Source: DAHUYF01 sp035509275
Lineage (GTDB): Bacteria > Pseudomonadota > Alphaproteobacteria > ATCC43930 > CGMCC-115725
Assembly (NCBI GenBank): GCA_035509275.1
Contig: DATJLU010000236.1
Location: 1 to 7,170, forward strand
Direction of reading: 5' to 3'
DNA: 7,170 bases
The notes below the pieces were generated by a model. The model had not been told where the DNA came from. It was given only the letters and a program-made list of their open reading frames with translations, and searched no databases. Positions 1 through 5,649 of this stretch are shown here, one piece after another. Position numbers and translations under genes: made by a program. Numbering within the stretch: the stretch's first letter is position 1; the number at the start of each line of letters is the position of its first letter.

Positions 1-286
1 CGCCTGCGCCGGCGTCACGCTCAAGGCGGTGGCGACGGCGCTGGAGCTGCCGCTCCGCGGCGGCACCGTCCGCGCCGAGGGCGATCTCGATTTCCGCGGC
101 ACGCTCGGCATCGACAAGACCGCGCCGGTGGGGTTCCGGGAGATCCGGTTGAGCTTCGATCTCGACAGCGACGCCAGCCCGGAACAGCTCGACACCTTGA
201 TGAAGCTGACCGAGCGCTATTGCGTCGTCTTCCAGACGCTGAACAAGCGGCCGGAGCTCAAGGTCGCCCGCAATACCAGCGGGTGA
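1..286 (+). CDS. OsmC-family peroxiredoxin-like protein (3' part only)
   Basis: The reading frame is open from base 2 and ends at TGA 284-286. The start lies outside the window, so about the last 94 residues are seen. OsmC-family proteins reduce organic hydroperoxides in the cytoplasm using two conserved cysteines. Both candidate cysteines are visible: one in the CAGVTLK stretch at the very start of the window, and one in ERYCVVFQTL near the end. The core between them (GGTVRAEGDLDFRGTLG, then VGFREIRLSFDLD) has the typical OsmC/YhfA-like pattern. An internal GTG at 29 is not the true start, because the conserved first cysteine lies upstream of it. The gene is separated from the next plus-strand gene by about 145 bases, so shared transcription is uncertain. 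The family call is firm. The exact substrate is not known, and many relatives of this subgroup are uncharacterised. Confidence 0.85.
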   Translation, partial: ACAGVTLKAVATALELPLRGGTVRAEGDLDFRGTLGIDKTAPVGFREIRLSFDLDSDASPEQLDTLMKLTERYCVVFQTLNKRPELKVARNTSG

Positions 287-431
287 CCGAAACCCCATTG
301 AATAGCGCCCGCTAACCTTTTCTCTGTCCCAGGGCACCAAGGCGGGGATGACAACGCGCGCCGCCGCATAACATTAAGCGTGACGCGCTTCGGCCGGCGC
401 GGAGGATCGGCCATTGCGTGGAGGGGACCCC
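287..431. other. Intergenic region with a small GC-rich dyad
   Basis: This gap between the OsmC-like gene and the small exported protein holds no convincing terminator with a T-tract and no clear promoter. Two overlapping short inverted repeats occur: AAGCG/CGCTT (376-380 with 386-390, loop of 5) and CGCGC/GCGCG (384-388 with 397-401, loop of 8). They are mutually exclusive stems and could form in the leader of the downstream gene. In GC-rich DNA such stems often arise by chance. The Shine-Dalgarno GGAGGGG at 420-426 belongs to the next gene. Confidence 0.3.
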
Positions 432-686
432 ATGCAAGGAAAGCCGTCGGCGGCCCGGGATTTGGCCGCCAGCCTGATCGTGGTGATGGCGCTCGCCCTG
501 CCCTTCATGCCGTTTCCCGGCGATGGCGCGGCGCGGATGAAGGTGCATTTTCGCACCCAGGCGAGCGACAAGCCGCAATTGCTCTCGACCCAGACCTCGC
601 GCAGCGTGTGCCGGGTGATGGCGGCGGCGCTCTCCTACGACAATCCCGAGACCGGCGCCTTCACCCGGGTAAAGTGCCTGGACTAG
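432..686 (+). CDS. Small exported or membrane-anchored protein, unknown function
   Basis: This is an 84-residue protein that I do not recognise. The ATG at 432 is chosen because GGAGGGG (420-426) sits 5 bases upstream. A TTG at 414 in the same frame would add six residues but lies before that site. A short N-terminal segment with Lys and Arg is followed by a hydrophobic stretch at about residues 11-28 (LAASLIVVMALALPFMPF). This fits a signal peptide or a single membrane anchor. The remaining 55 or so residues are polar and hold two cysteines, C60 and C82. They could form a disulfide outside the cytoplasm. No AxA-type cleavage site is obvious, so an uncleaved anchor is as likely as a cleaved signal. 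It lies 67 bases before queC on the same strand, but nothing ties it to deazaguanine synthesis. The good ribosome site and the sensible domain layout support a real gene. Confidence 0.6.
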   Translation: MQGKPSAARDLAASLIVVMALALPFMPFPGDGAARMKVHFRTQASDKPQLLSTQTSRSVCRVMAAALSYDNPETGAFTRVKCLD

Positions 687-753
687 CCGCCCTGGAGGCG
701 CGGGCCGGCTCCGGCGCTTGCTGATCGGCGCCGCCATTCTCTAGAAACCGGGC

Positions 754-1458
754 GTGAGCGACAAAGCCATCGTACTGTTTTCCGGCGGTCAGGATTCCGC
801 CACCTGCCTCGCCTGGGCGCTCGACCGCTACGCCGCGGTGGAGACGGTGGCGTTCGACTATGGCCAGCGCCACCGCATCGAGCTTTCCTGCCGCGAGCGG
901 GTGCGGGCGGAGCTTTCGCGGCGGTTCCCGCGCTGGGGTGAGCGGCTCGGCGAGGACCATCTCGTCGATCTCGGCGTGCTCGGCCGGATCAGCGACACGG
1001 CGCTCACCCGCGAGGTCGAGATCACGCTCGGCGAGAATGGGCTGCCGACGACCTTCGTTCCGGGCCGCAACCTGGCGTTCCTCACCTTCGCCGCCGCGAT
1101 CGCCTATCGGCGCGGCGCCAAGCACCTTGTCGCCGGCATGTGCGAGACCGATTTCTCCGGCTACCCGGATTGCCGCGACGATACGATAAAGGCGATGCAG
1201 GTCGCGCTCAACCTCGGGATGGAACGGCGTTTCGTCATCGAAACGCCGCTCATGTGGCTCGACAAGGCAGCGACCTGGACGCTCGCCGAACGGCTCGGCG
1301 GCGCGGCGCTCGTCGAGCTCATCCGCGTCGAGACCCATAGCTGCTATCTCGGCGAGCGCGGCACGCGGCATGATTGGGGTCATGGCTGCGGCGCTTGCCC
1401 CGCCTGCGAGCTCCGCGCCAAGGGCTGGCGCCGCTATCGCGAGGCATCGGCCGCATGA
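754..1458 (+). CDS. queC: 7-cyano-7-deazaguanine (preQ0) synthase QueC
   Basis: QueC converts 7-carboxy-7-deazaguanine, ammonia and ATP to preQ0 in the cytoplasm, the third step of queuosine precursor synthesis after GTP cyclohydrolase. The protein has 234 residues, close to the family norm. The PP-loop ATP-binding motif SGGQDS is at residues 10-15, FVPGRN at 101-106 and GMCETDFSGYPDCR at about 128-141. The C-terminal zinc site is complete: C197, then C212, C215 and C218 in the pattern CGACPAC. The start is GTG 754: an in-frame TAG at 742-744 excludes anything further upstream, and the P-loop follows directly. No clear Shine-Dalgarno precedes it. The stop overlaps the queE start as ATGA (1455-1458). 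A paralogous role such as supplying a DNA-modification pathway is possible in principle, but no partner genes are seen here. Confidence 0.96.
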   Translation: MSDKAIVLFSGGQDSATCLAWALDRYAAVETVAFDYGQRHRIELSCRERVRAELSRRFPRWGERLGEDHLVDLGVLGRISDTALTREVEITLGENGLPTTFVPGRNLAFLTFAAAIAYRRGAKHLVAGMCETDFSGYPDCRDDTIKAMQVALNLGMERRFVIETPLMWLDKAATWTLAERLGGAALVELIRVETHSCYLGERGTRHDWGHGCGACPACELRAKGWRRYREASAA

Positions 1459-2087
1459 GCTACGCGGTCAAGGAGATCTTCTACACGCTGCAGGGCGAAG
1501 GCGCCCAGACCGGGCGGCCTGCGGTGTTCTGCCGCTTTGCCGGCTGCAATCTCTGGAGTGGGCGCGAAGCCGACCGCGCCGAGGCGCAATGCCGCTTCTG
1601 CGACACCGATTTCGTCGGCACGGACGGCCCGGGCGGCGGCCGCTTTGCGACCGCCGCGGCGCTTGCCGCCGCGGTGCGGCGCGCCTGGCCCGACCGCGCC
1701 TCCGGCGCCTTCGTCGTCTGCACCGGCGGCGAGCCGCTGTTGCAGCTCGATGTGCCGCTGATCGCCGCGTTGCACGACCAGGGTTTCGAGATCGCGGTCG
1801 AGACCAACGGCACCTGCGCTGCGCCTGATGGGCTCGACTGGATTTGCGTCAGCCCGAAGGCCGGCACCGAGCTGGTGCTGGTCGCCGGCGACGAGCTGAA
1901 GCTCGTCTTCCCGCAGCCCGGCGCCGAGCCCGGCCGCTTCGAGGCTCTCGATTTCGACCATTTCTTCCTGCAGCCGATGGACGGGCCCGGGCGCGAGGGC
2001 AACACCGCCGCCGCGGTGCGCTTCTGCCTGACCCATCCGCGCTGGCGGCTCAGCCTCCAGACGCATAAGCTCCTCGGCATCCCATGA
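1455..2087 (+). CDS. queE: 7-carboxy-7-deazaguanine synthase QueE (radical SAM)
   Basis: QueE uses S-adenosylmethionine, Mg2+ and a [4Fe-4S] cluster to contract 6-carboxytetrahydropterin to 7-carboxy-7-deazaguanine. The protein has 210 residues. The N-terminal IFYTLQGEG (8-16) is the family signature. The cluster cysteines are C31, C46 and C49, spaced CX14CX2C. This is the extended spacing known for some QueE proteins rather than the standard radical-SAM CX3CX2C. The SAM-binding GGE motif is in CTGGEP (89-94), followed by VETNGT (115-120) and CVSPKAG (131-137). The C-terminal QTHKLLGIP is also typical. The start is ATG 1455, which overlaps the queC stop as ATGA. A weak GAGG at 1441-1444 lies 10 bases upstream. 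The stop in turn overlaps the queD start, so translation is probably coupled along the whole cassette. Confidence 0.95.
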   Translation: MSYAVKEIFYTLQGEGAQTGRPAVFCRFAGCNLWSGREADRAEAQCRFCDTDFVGTDGPGGGRFATAAALAAAVRRAWPDRASGAFVVCTGGEPLLQLDVPLIAALHDQGFEIAVETNGTCAAPDGLDWICVSPKAGTELVLVAGDELKLVFPQPGAEPGRFEALDFDHFFLQPMDGPGREGNTAAAVRFCLTHPRWRLSLQTHKLLGIP

Positions 2088-2446
2088 GCACCGAGATCGT
2101 CAAGGAATTCCGCTTCGACGCCGCACATTTCCTGCCGACGGCACCCGAGGGCCATCCCTATCGACGGATGCACGGCCATTCCTTCACCGTCGAGGTGGCG
2201 ATCGCGGGGACGCCCGATCCCGAGCAGGGCTGGATCGTCGATTTCGGCGTGATCGAAGACCGCGTCGCGTCGCTACGCGACCGGCTCGACCATCACCTGC
2301 TCAACGAGATCGAAGGGCTCGCGCTGCCGACGCTCGAGCGTCTTGCGGCCTGGATCTATCGCCGCCTCGCCGCCGACCTCACGGGCTTGACCCGCATCAC
2401 GGTGCGGCGCAGCGCCAACGGCGAGACCTGCACCTACCGCCCCTGA
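2084..2446 (+). CDS. queD: 6-carboxytetrahydropterin synthase QueD, divergent active site
   Basis: QueD converts dihydroneopterin triphosphate to 6-carboxy-5,6,7,8-tetrahydropterin, the substrate of QueE. The protein has 120 residues, normal for the 6-pyruvoyl-tetrahydropterin synthase superfamily. The zinc ligands are present: H15 (FDAAH), H30 and H32 (HGH). The GWIVDF motif (49-54) and the catalytic-type Asp-His pair D69-H70 (RLDHH) are also present. In the usual CxxxHGH motif the first position is the catalytic cysteine; here it is Tyr26 (YRRMHGH). The C-terminal strand, where the family normally has a pterin-binding Glu, reads VRRSANGETCTYR, with Arg or Ser in that place and a Glu-Thr-Cys (E114, C116) a few residues later. 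Its position in the operon argues that it does the QueD step. The start is ATG 2084 within ATGA, with no independent Shine-Dalgarno. The gene ends 19 bases from a converging gene. Confidence 0.88.
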   Translation: MSTEIVKEFRFDAAHFLPTAPEGHPYRRMHGHSFTVEVAIAGTPDPEQGWIVDFGVIEDRVASLRDRLDHHLLNEIEGLALPTLERLAAWIYRRLAADLTGLTRITVRRSANGETCTYRP

Positions 2447-2465
2447 GGATTGGCGATCGTCGGTA

Positions 2466-3350
2466 CTAGCCCGACGCCGGCGCTAGCGAGCAGACCGCTT
2501 CGTCGTAGCGGCCGGAGCCCATGCGGCCTTCCTCGAAGAGGCCGTGACGCGCGATCCAGGCGAAGGACTCCTCGAACGCCTCGCGGCTATAGGGCTCGAA
2601 GACGAGACGCTCGCCCGGCCCCCAACGCCGCGTGTCGATCTCGTCGCGGAAGCGCTCGGGAAATTCCCGGCGGTAATAGTGGGTGTAGCGATCGGGCCGG
2701 AGATCGATGTCGCGCTGCGCCCGCCGCAGCGCGCGGAAATACTTGCGGACATCCTCGGGATCGGGATCGCCGGTCAGCATGGCGGCGATCATGAAGGTGG
2801 CATCGATGATCTTGCGGAAGCCGAGTTGCTCGGCGAAGTAGTAAGGACCGTTGAAGAGATGGACGGCCGGCACCTTGCCTTCGATGAGCAGCTCCATGCG
2901 CTTGAAGAGCAGGCCATCGGCGAAGGAGAGCTCAATCTCCTCCGGCCTCACATATTGCTCGAGCGCCTGGATCGTCGAGTAGTGGCTGCCCGACTGGTAG
3001 CCGACCGAGATCGGCACGCCTTTGAGGTCGGCCGGATCGCGCATCGGTGAATCCGCCGCGACGAAAATCCCGGCGGGCGCCACCGAATAGGCGTCGGCAT
3101 AGAGCTTGCCATGGCCGCTCGAGGCGGCGACGTTCACGGTCCAATGGCAGGCGCAGGAGACGTCGCTGCGGCGCCCTTGCTCGAAGGTCTGATAGGCGCC
3201 GATCTTGGTGCCGAGATCGTGGCGCTTGCCTTCCTTGGAGACGAGCTCGTCATGAAACTCGTAGTCGAGCCCCTCGGCGGCGAAATAGCCTTTCTCCTCC
3301 GCCACCCACTCCTGGAGCCGCATATGCGGCGCGATGACGAATTTGGGCAT
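2466..3350 (-). CDS. Substrate-binding-protein-like (NMT1/SsuA-type fold) protein without signal peptide
   Basis: The protein has 294 residues and resembles the NitT/TauT-type solute-binding proteins. It has an early RLQEWVAEEKGYFAAEGLDY (11-30), like the usual 'ligand receptor becomes GYFxxEGLDV' opening. A hinge-like SPMRDPADLKGVPISVG follows at 101-117 with YQSGSHYST after it, then LLFKRMELLIEGKVPAV (147-163). Unlike transported relatives, it begins directly with the first beta strand (MPKFVIAP), with no hydrophobic signal, so it probably stays in the cytoplasm. No permease or ATPase gene lies beside it. C66 and C68 in SCACHW (65-70) stand out. Closely similar proteins are, as far as I recall, common in alphaproteobacteria under the label 'ABC transporter substrate-binding protein'. 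The start is ATG 3350 with GGAGGA (3355-3360) 4 bases upstream. The true ligand and role are unknown; a binding or enzyme role is possible. Confidence 0.75.
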   Translation of the reverse strand: MPKFVIAPHMRLQEWVAEEKGYFAAEGLDYEFHDELVSKEGKRHDLGTKIGAYQTFEQGRRSDVSCACHWTVNVAASSGHGKLYADAYSVAPAGIFVAADSPMRDPADLKGVPISVGYQSGSHYSTIQALEQYVRPEEIELSFADGLLFKRMELLIEGKVPAVHLFNGPYYFAEQLGFRKIIDATFMIAAMLTGDPDPEDVRKYFRALRRAQRDIDLRPDRYTHYYRREFPERFRDEIDTRRWGPGERLVFEPYSREAFEESFAWIARHGLFEEGRMGSGRYDEAVCSLAPASG

Positions 3351-3427
3351 CGGTTCCTCCCCAAACGCCGGACCATTCTATCGGCGATGCGAGGGCGCGT
3401 CACGCCTTGCGGCCCGCGGCGCAGCTG

Positions 3428-4231
3428 CTATTTCAGCGCTTGCTGCTCCTGCTGCGCGATATCCTGCTGCACCGCCTGGAAGGCCGCGGGCGAGATGCTG
3501 ACCTCGCCGCGGAAAGGCCAGTCGAGTGCGACGATCAGCACCATCACCAGCGCCATCGACGCCGCCAGAATGCCGGTCATCGCGTAGTGCATCATCATGC
3601 TGGGCATGCCGAAGAAGAAGCTGAAGGCGACGGTGATCACGCCGCCCATGACCAGGATCCACCAGATGGTGTCGGGAATGCCGTCCGCGGCGGCGAGGAT
3701 GCGGCTGCGGCGCGCGTTGTAGAGATCGTTGAGCGTCTTCAGCATCTCGGCCTCGACCACAGACTGGCCCAATGTCTTGGCATCGATGCCGGTGATTGCG
3801 GCGTGCAGCTTCTCCACCGCGGCCCAGCCGCGCGTATCAACCTCATGCTCGCGTTGCGCCGGCCATTCAACGTCGATGACGGTCTGGAGATATTGCTTCA
3901 GATCCGCGCGCATTGTCGAGCGCATGGGCTCCGGGATGGCGATTGAATCGCGATAGAGATTGCCGACGAGGTTCGCTTCCTGCTGCACGACATGATCGGC
4001 GCTGTCGAAGGACGCCCAGGCAGCGACCGCGATGAAAGCCAGCAGCACGGCATAGACGACGCCGATGATGGCGATGATGAAGCCGGCGACGTCGTTGTGC
4101 CGGCTGCGGATCGAGACATGGACGAAGCGGTCGAAGAGAAAAAGCCCGACCCAGGAGGCGAGCACCGAAAGGGCGATGATGACGGTACCGACCTCCCAGG
4201 TCGCATGGTTGTAAATCCAATCGCGCAACAT
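3428..4231 (-). CDS. DUF4239-family membrane protein
   Basis: This 267-residue integral membrane protein matches the DUF4239 (bestrophin-like) layout. Two N-terminal helices lie at about residues 14-37 and 48-74. A soluble, mostly helical loop of about 110 residues follows, then two C-terminal helices at about 188-208 and 215-237. The conserved features I recognise are the YNARRSRI stretch before helix 3 (171-178), the IPDTIWWIL entry into helix 3, and DWPFRGEVSISPAAF after helix 4 (237-251). The tail is Gln-rich (QQDIAQQEQQ). The start is ATG 4231 because GGAGGAG (4237-4243) lies 5 bases upstream. The frame is open to 4390, but that extension is Arg/Pro-rich, overlaps the VOC gene and has no such site. 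The biochemical function of the family is not established; channel or signalling roles are only suggested by resemblance. It sits 73 bases downstream of the VOC gene and may be co-transcribed. Confidence 0.82.
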   Translation of the reverse strand: MLRDWIYNHATWEVGTVIIALSVLASWVGLFLFDRFVHVSIRSRHNDVAGFIIAIIGVVYAVLLAFIAVAAWASFDSADHVVQQEANLVGNLYRDSIAIPEPMRSTMRADLKQYLQTVIDVEWPAQREHEVDTRGWAAVEKLHAAITGIDAKTLGQSVVEAEMLKTLNDLYNARRSRILAAADGIPDTIWWILVMGGVITVAFSFFFGMPSMMMHYAMTGILAASMALVMVLIVALDWPFRGEVSISPAAFQAVQQDIAQQEQQALK

Positions 4232-4304
4232 TCGAACTCCTCCAAACGTGCTGACAATGCCAAGCGCGCTGCGATCCAAGCCGCCGCGGTAAGGGCCGAG
4301 GGAG

Positions 4305-4796
4305 CTACACCCGTTCGGCCGTCTTCTCCTTCTGCCAAGTGTCCAGAATGGCACGCGCGCCGTTCCGGGCGGGATCGAGGGCGTCCTCATGCCCAGGCTG
4401 CTTCGCCGCCAGCTCGATCACATAGCCGTTGGGGTCGCGGAAATAGATCGAGTGGATGAAGCCGTGGTCGGAAACGCCGCGCACCTCGCGGCCCTCGCGC
4501 TTGCCCTTCTCGAGCATGCGCATGAGTTCGTCATTGTCGACCTCGATGGCGATGTGCAGGTCGTAGTCGTGCTGTTGCTTGAACTCGAAAGGACGGTCCG
4601 GCGCATCGAAGAAGGCGAGACACGAACCGTCGGCCATGCGGAAGAAGGTGTGCAGCACGTCGGTCTGGCGCCCGGTCATCGACTCCCGGATGCGCAAGGC
4701 GCCGACCAGCGGCAAGCCGAGAAAGCCTTCGTAAAACCGGCGCGTCTCCTCCGAGTCGCGGCAGCGATAGGCGTTGTGATGGAGGCCCTTGATCAT
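4305..4796 (-). CDS. VOC-family (glyoxalase/extradiol dioxygenase fold) protein
   Basis: The protein has 163 residues with the two beta-alpha-beta-beta-beta modules of the vicinal oxygen chelate fold. The first begins MIKGLHHNAYRC and continues with RRFYEGFLGLPLV (19-31). The second contains HIAIEVDN (81-88), FIHSIYFRDPNGYVIEL (113-129). The likely metal ligands are H7 (or H6), H81 and E128, in the expected places for a divalent-metal VOC enzyme. The start is ATG 4796, preceded by GGAGGAG (4805-4811) at 8 bases. The frame stays open to 4859, but that upstream part overlaps the end of the GST gene and is low-complexity. It lies 49 bases downstream of the GST, suggesting a glutathione-linked reaction, lactoylglutathione lyase-like or fosfomycin-type thiol transfer. 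A dioxygenase or isomerase cannot be excluded. The C-terminal 30 residues are charged and look like a tail outside the fold. Confidence 0.85.
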   Translation of the reverse strand: MIKGLHHNAYRCRDSEETRRFYEGFLGLPLVGALRIRESMTGRQTDVLHTFFRMADGSCLAFFDAPDRPFEFKQQHDYDLHIAIEVDNDELMRMLEKGKREGREVRGVSDHGFIHSIYFRDPNGYVIELAAKQPGHEDALDPARNGARAILDTWQKEKTAERV

Positions 4797-4845
4797 GGGT
4801 CGATCTCCTCCGGCTGGGGGCGCGGCACCGCCGCCGCGCCGTTCC

Positions 4846-5517
4846 TCAGATGGCAACAAATTCCTTTCCCTTCATCTGCTCGGCAAAACCCTTGATCACC
4901 TCGTAGACCTTGGCGCTGGCCGGCCGGCTGTGCATCGTCTCGAGCCAGCGCGCGACATTGGGATAGCGTGCGAAGCTGCAGCGGATCAGCTCGCCGACCT
5001 GGACGATGGCGAAGCCGAAATCATCGGCGATGGTGATCTCGTTGCCGCAGAGATATTTGTTGCTGCCGATGATGTGATCGTTGAGGAGCTGCAGCCAGGC
5101 CTTCGTCTTCTCCTTGCCCCACTCGATCGTCGCGGCATGCGCCTCCTCCGAGCGGCGCTGGTGGCCGGGGAAGGCCTGCGGATAGATCAGCCCGTAGCCG
5201 TAGTCGCGATAGAAATTGGCGTTGAGCCAGTCCATCACCTCGTTGACGCGGGCCCGCTGCTTCAAATCCTTGGGATAGGCGGGCGAACCGATCTTGTCGG
5301 CGAGGTATTTCAGAATCGCCGAGCTTTCGGTCAAACGAAAGTCGCCGTCCTCGAGCACCGGGACCATCTTGTTCGGGTTGATCTTGGCGAAGGGCTCTTT
5401 CAGATGCTCGCCGGTAAAGAGATCGACGACCTGCATCTCGCAAGGGATGTGGTTCTCGGTGATGAACAGGACGACCGCCCGGCTCGTCGTTGAAGCCGGA
5501 TGCATGTAAAGCTTCAT
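4846..5517 (-). CDS. Glutathione S-transferase family protein
   Basis: The protein has 223 residues, the usual cytosolic GST length. The N-terminal thioredoxin-like domain (about 1-76) holds MKLYMHPASTTSRAV, with Ser9 to Ser12 as the candidate glutathione-activating hydroxyl group, as in theta- or beta-like classes without a catalytic Tyr. The cis-proline segment is NPNKMVPVLEDG (47-58). The ESSAI motif (64-68) binds the gamma-glutamyl part of glutathione. The all-helical C-terminal domain has the N-capping box TIADD (162-166), needed for folding in this family, and YPNVARWLETMHSRPA (185-200). The start is ATG 5517 with GGGAGG (5525-5530) 7 bases upstream. A 15-codon open frame ends in ATGA overlap with this start. 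It is the first of four minus-strand genes that may form an operon with the VOC protein. The substrate cannot be read from the sequence; detoxification or a dehalogenase-type role are both possible. Confidence 0.93.
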   Translation of the reverse strand: MKLYMHPASTTSRAVVLFITENHIPCEMQVVDLFTGEHLKEPFAKINPNKMVPVLEDGDFRLTESSAILKYLADKIGSPAYPKDLKQRARVNEVMDWLNANFYRDYGYGLIYPQAFPGHQRRSEEAHAATIEWGKEKTKAWLQLLNDHIIGSNKYLCGNEITIADDFGFAIVQVGELIRCSFARYPNVARWLETMHSRPASAKVYEVIKGFAEQMKGKEFVAI

Positions 5518-5561
5518 GGCGTCGCCTCCCGGTCAGGCGGGTTGTCGGAATGCTTATCCAT
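5514..5561 (-). CDS. Possible 15-residue leader peptide before the GST gene
   Basis: An ATG at 5559-5561 opens a 15-codon frame (MDKHSDNPPDREATP) whose TGA at 5514-5516 overlaps the GST ATG as ATGA. A GGGGA element lies about 8 bases upstream of this ATG. This arrangement could couple GST translation to the leader. The peptide shows no run of a single amino acid that would suggest classic attenuation. The GST gene also has its own Shine-Dalgarno inside this frame, so the leader may be chance. Confidence 0.25.
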   Translation of the reverse strand: MDKHSDNPPDREATP

Positions 5562-5649
5562 GACACATCCCCAGAGAAACGCCAAGCCGCGCGCTGCACC
5601 GGCTACGTGAAAATGTGCCACGCGAATCGGAAAGTCCGGCAGATCGCGC
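5518..5649. other. Gap between the AT-hook gene and the GST gene
   Basis: These 132 bases separate two minus-strand genes and should carry the promoter of the GST-led group if that is an operon. I see no sigma-70-like pair with good spacing. A TGGCAC in the minus-strand sense near 5620 lacks the partner GC at the distance required for sigma-54. No T-rich terminator hairpin follows the AT-hook gene. The only structured element is the short leader frame described separately at 5514-5561. Confidence 0.3.

Noticed and set aside
704..715. GCCG/CGGC dyad before queC as a terminator or operator
   Set aside because: It has a four-base stem with a four-base loop and no T-tract, which is expected by chance in GC-rich DNA.
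687..753. preQ1 riboswitch ahead of queC
   Set aside because: The 67-base leader lacks the C-rich loop plus A-rich tail of the compact preQ1 aptamer and is very short.
661..1383. Long minus-strand open frame of 240 codons across queC
   Set aside because: It lies antisense to queC, which has all its family motifs. The antisense product is Arg/Ala/Glu-rich without motifs, as usual for the opposite strand of GC-rich genes.
1434..2179. Two long minus-strand frames (210 and 232 codons) opposite queE and queD
   Set aside because: Both are shadows of queE, which has its full radical-SAM motif set. The translations show low-complexity Ala/Arg/Ser/Pro composition.
2466..2486. Inverted repeat CTAGC/GCTAG between the converging queD and binding-protein genes as a bidirectional terminator
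   Set aside because: The stem is only 5 bp with an 11-base loop, it includes the stop codon of the minus-strand gene, and no T-run follows on either strand.
3111..3946. Plus-strand frames of 158 and 179 codons opposite the binding-protein and DUF4239 genes
   Set aside because: They have no domain pattern, no good ribosome site, and His/Arg/Asp-rich antisense composition.
4232..4390. N-terminal extension of the DUF4239 protein up to 4390
   Set aside because: The extra 53 residues are Arg/Pro-rich, overlap the VOC gene and lack a ribosome site, whereas ATG 4231 has GGAGGAG 5 bases upstream.
4789..5493. Plus-strand frame of 234 codons opposite the GST gene
   Set aside because: Its length comes from the mirror of GST codons. 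The GST on the minus strand has complete family motifs and a Shine-Dalgarno.
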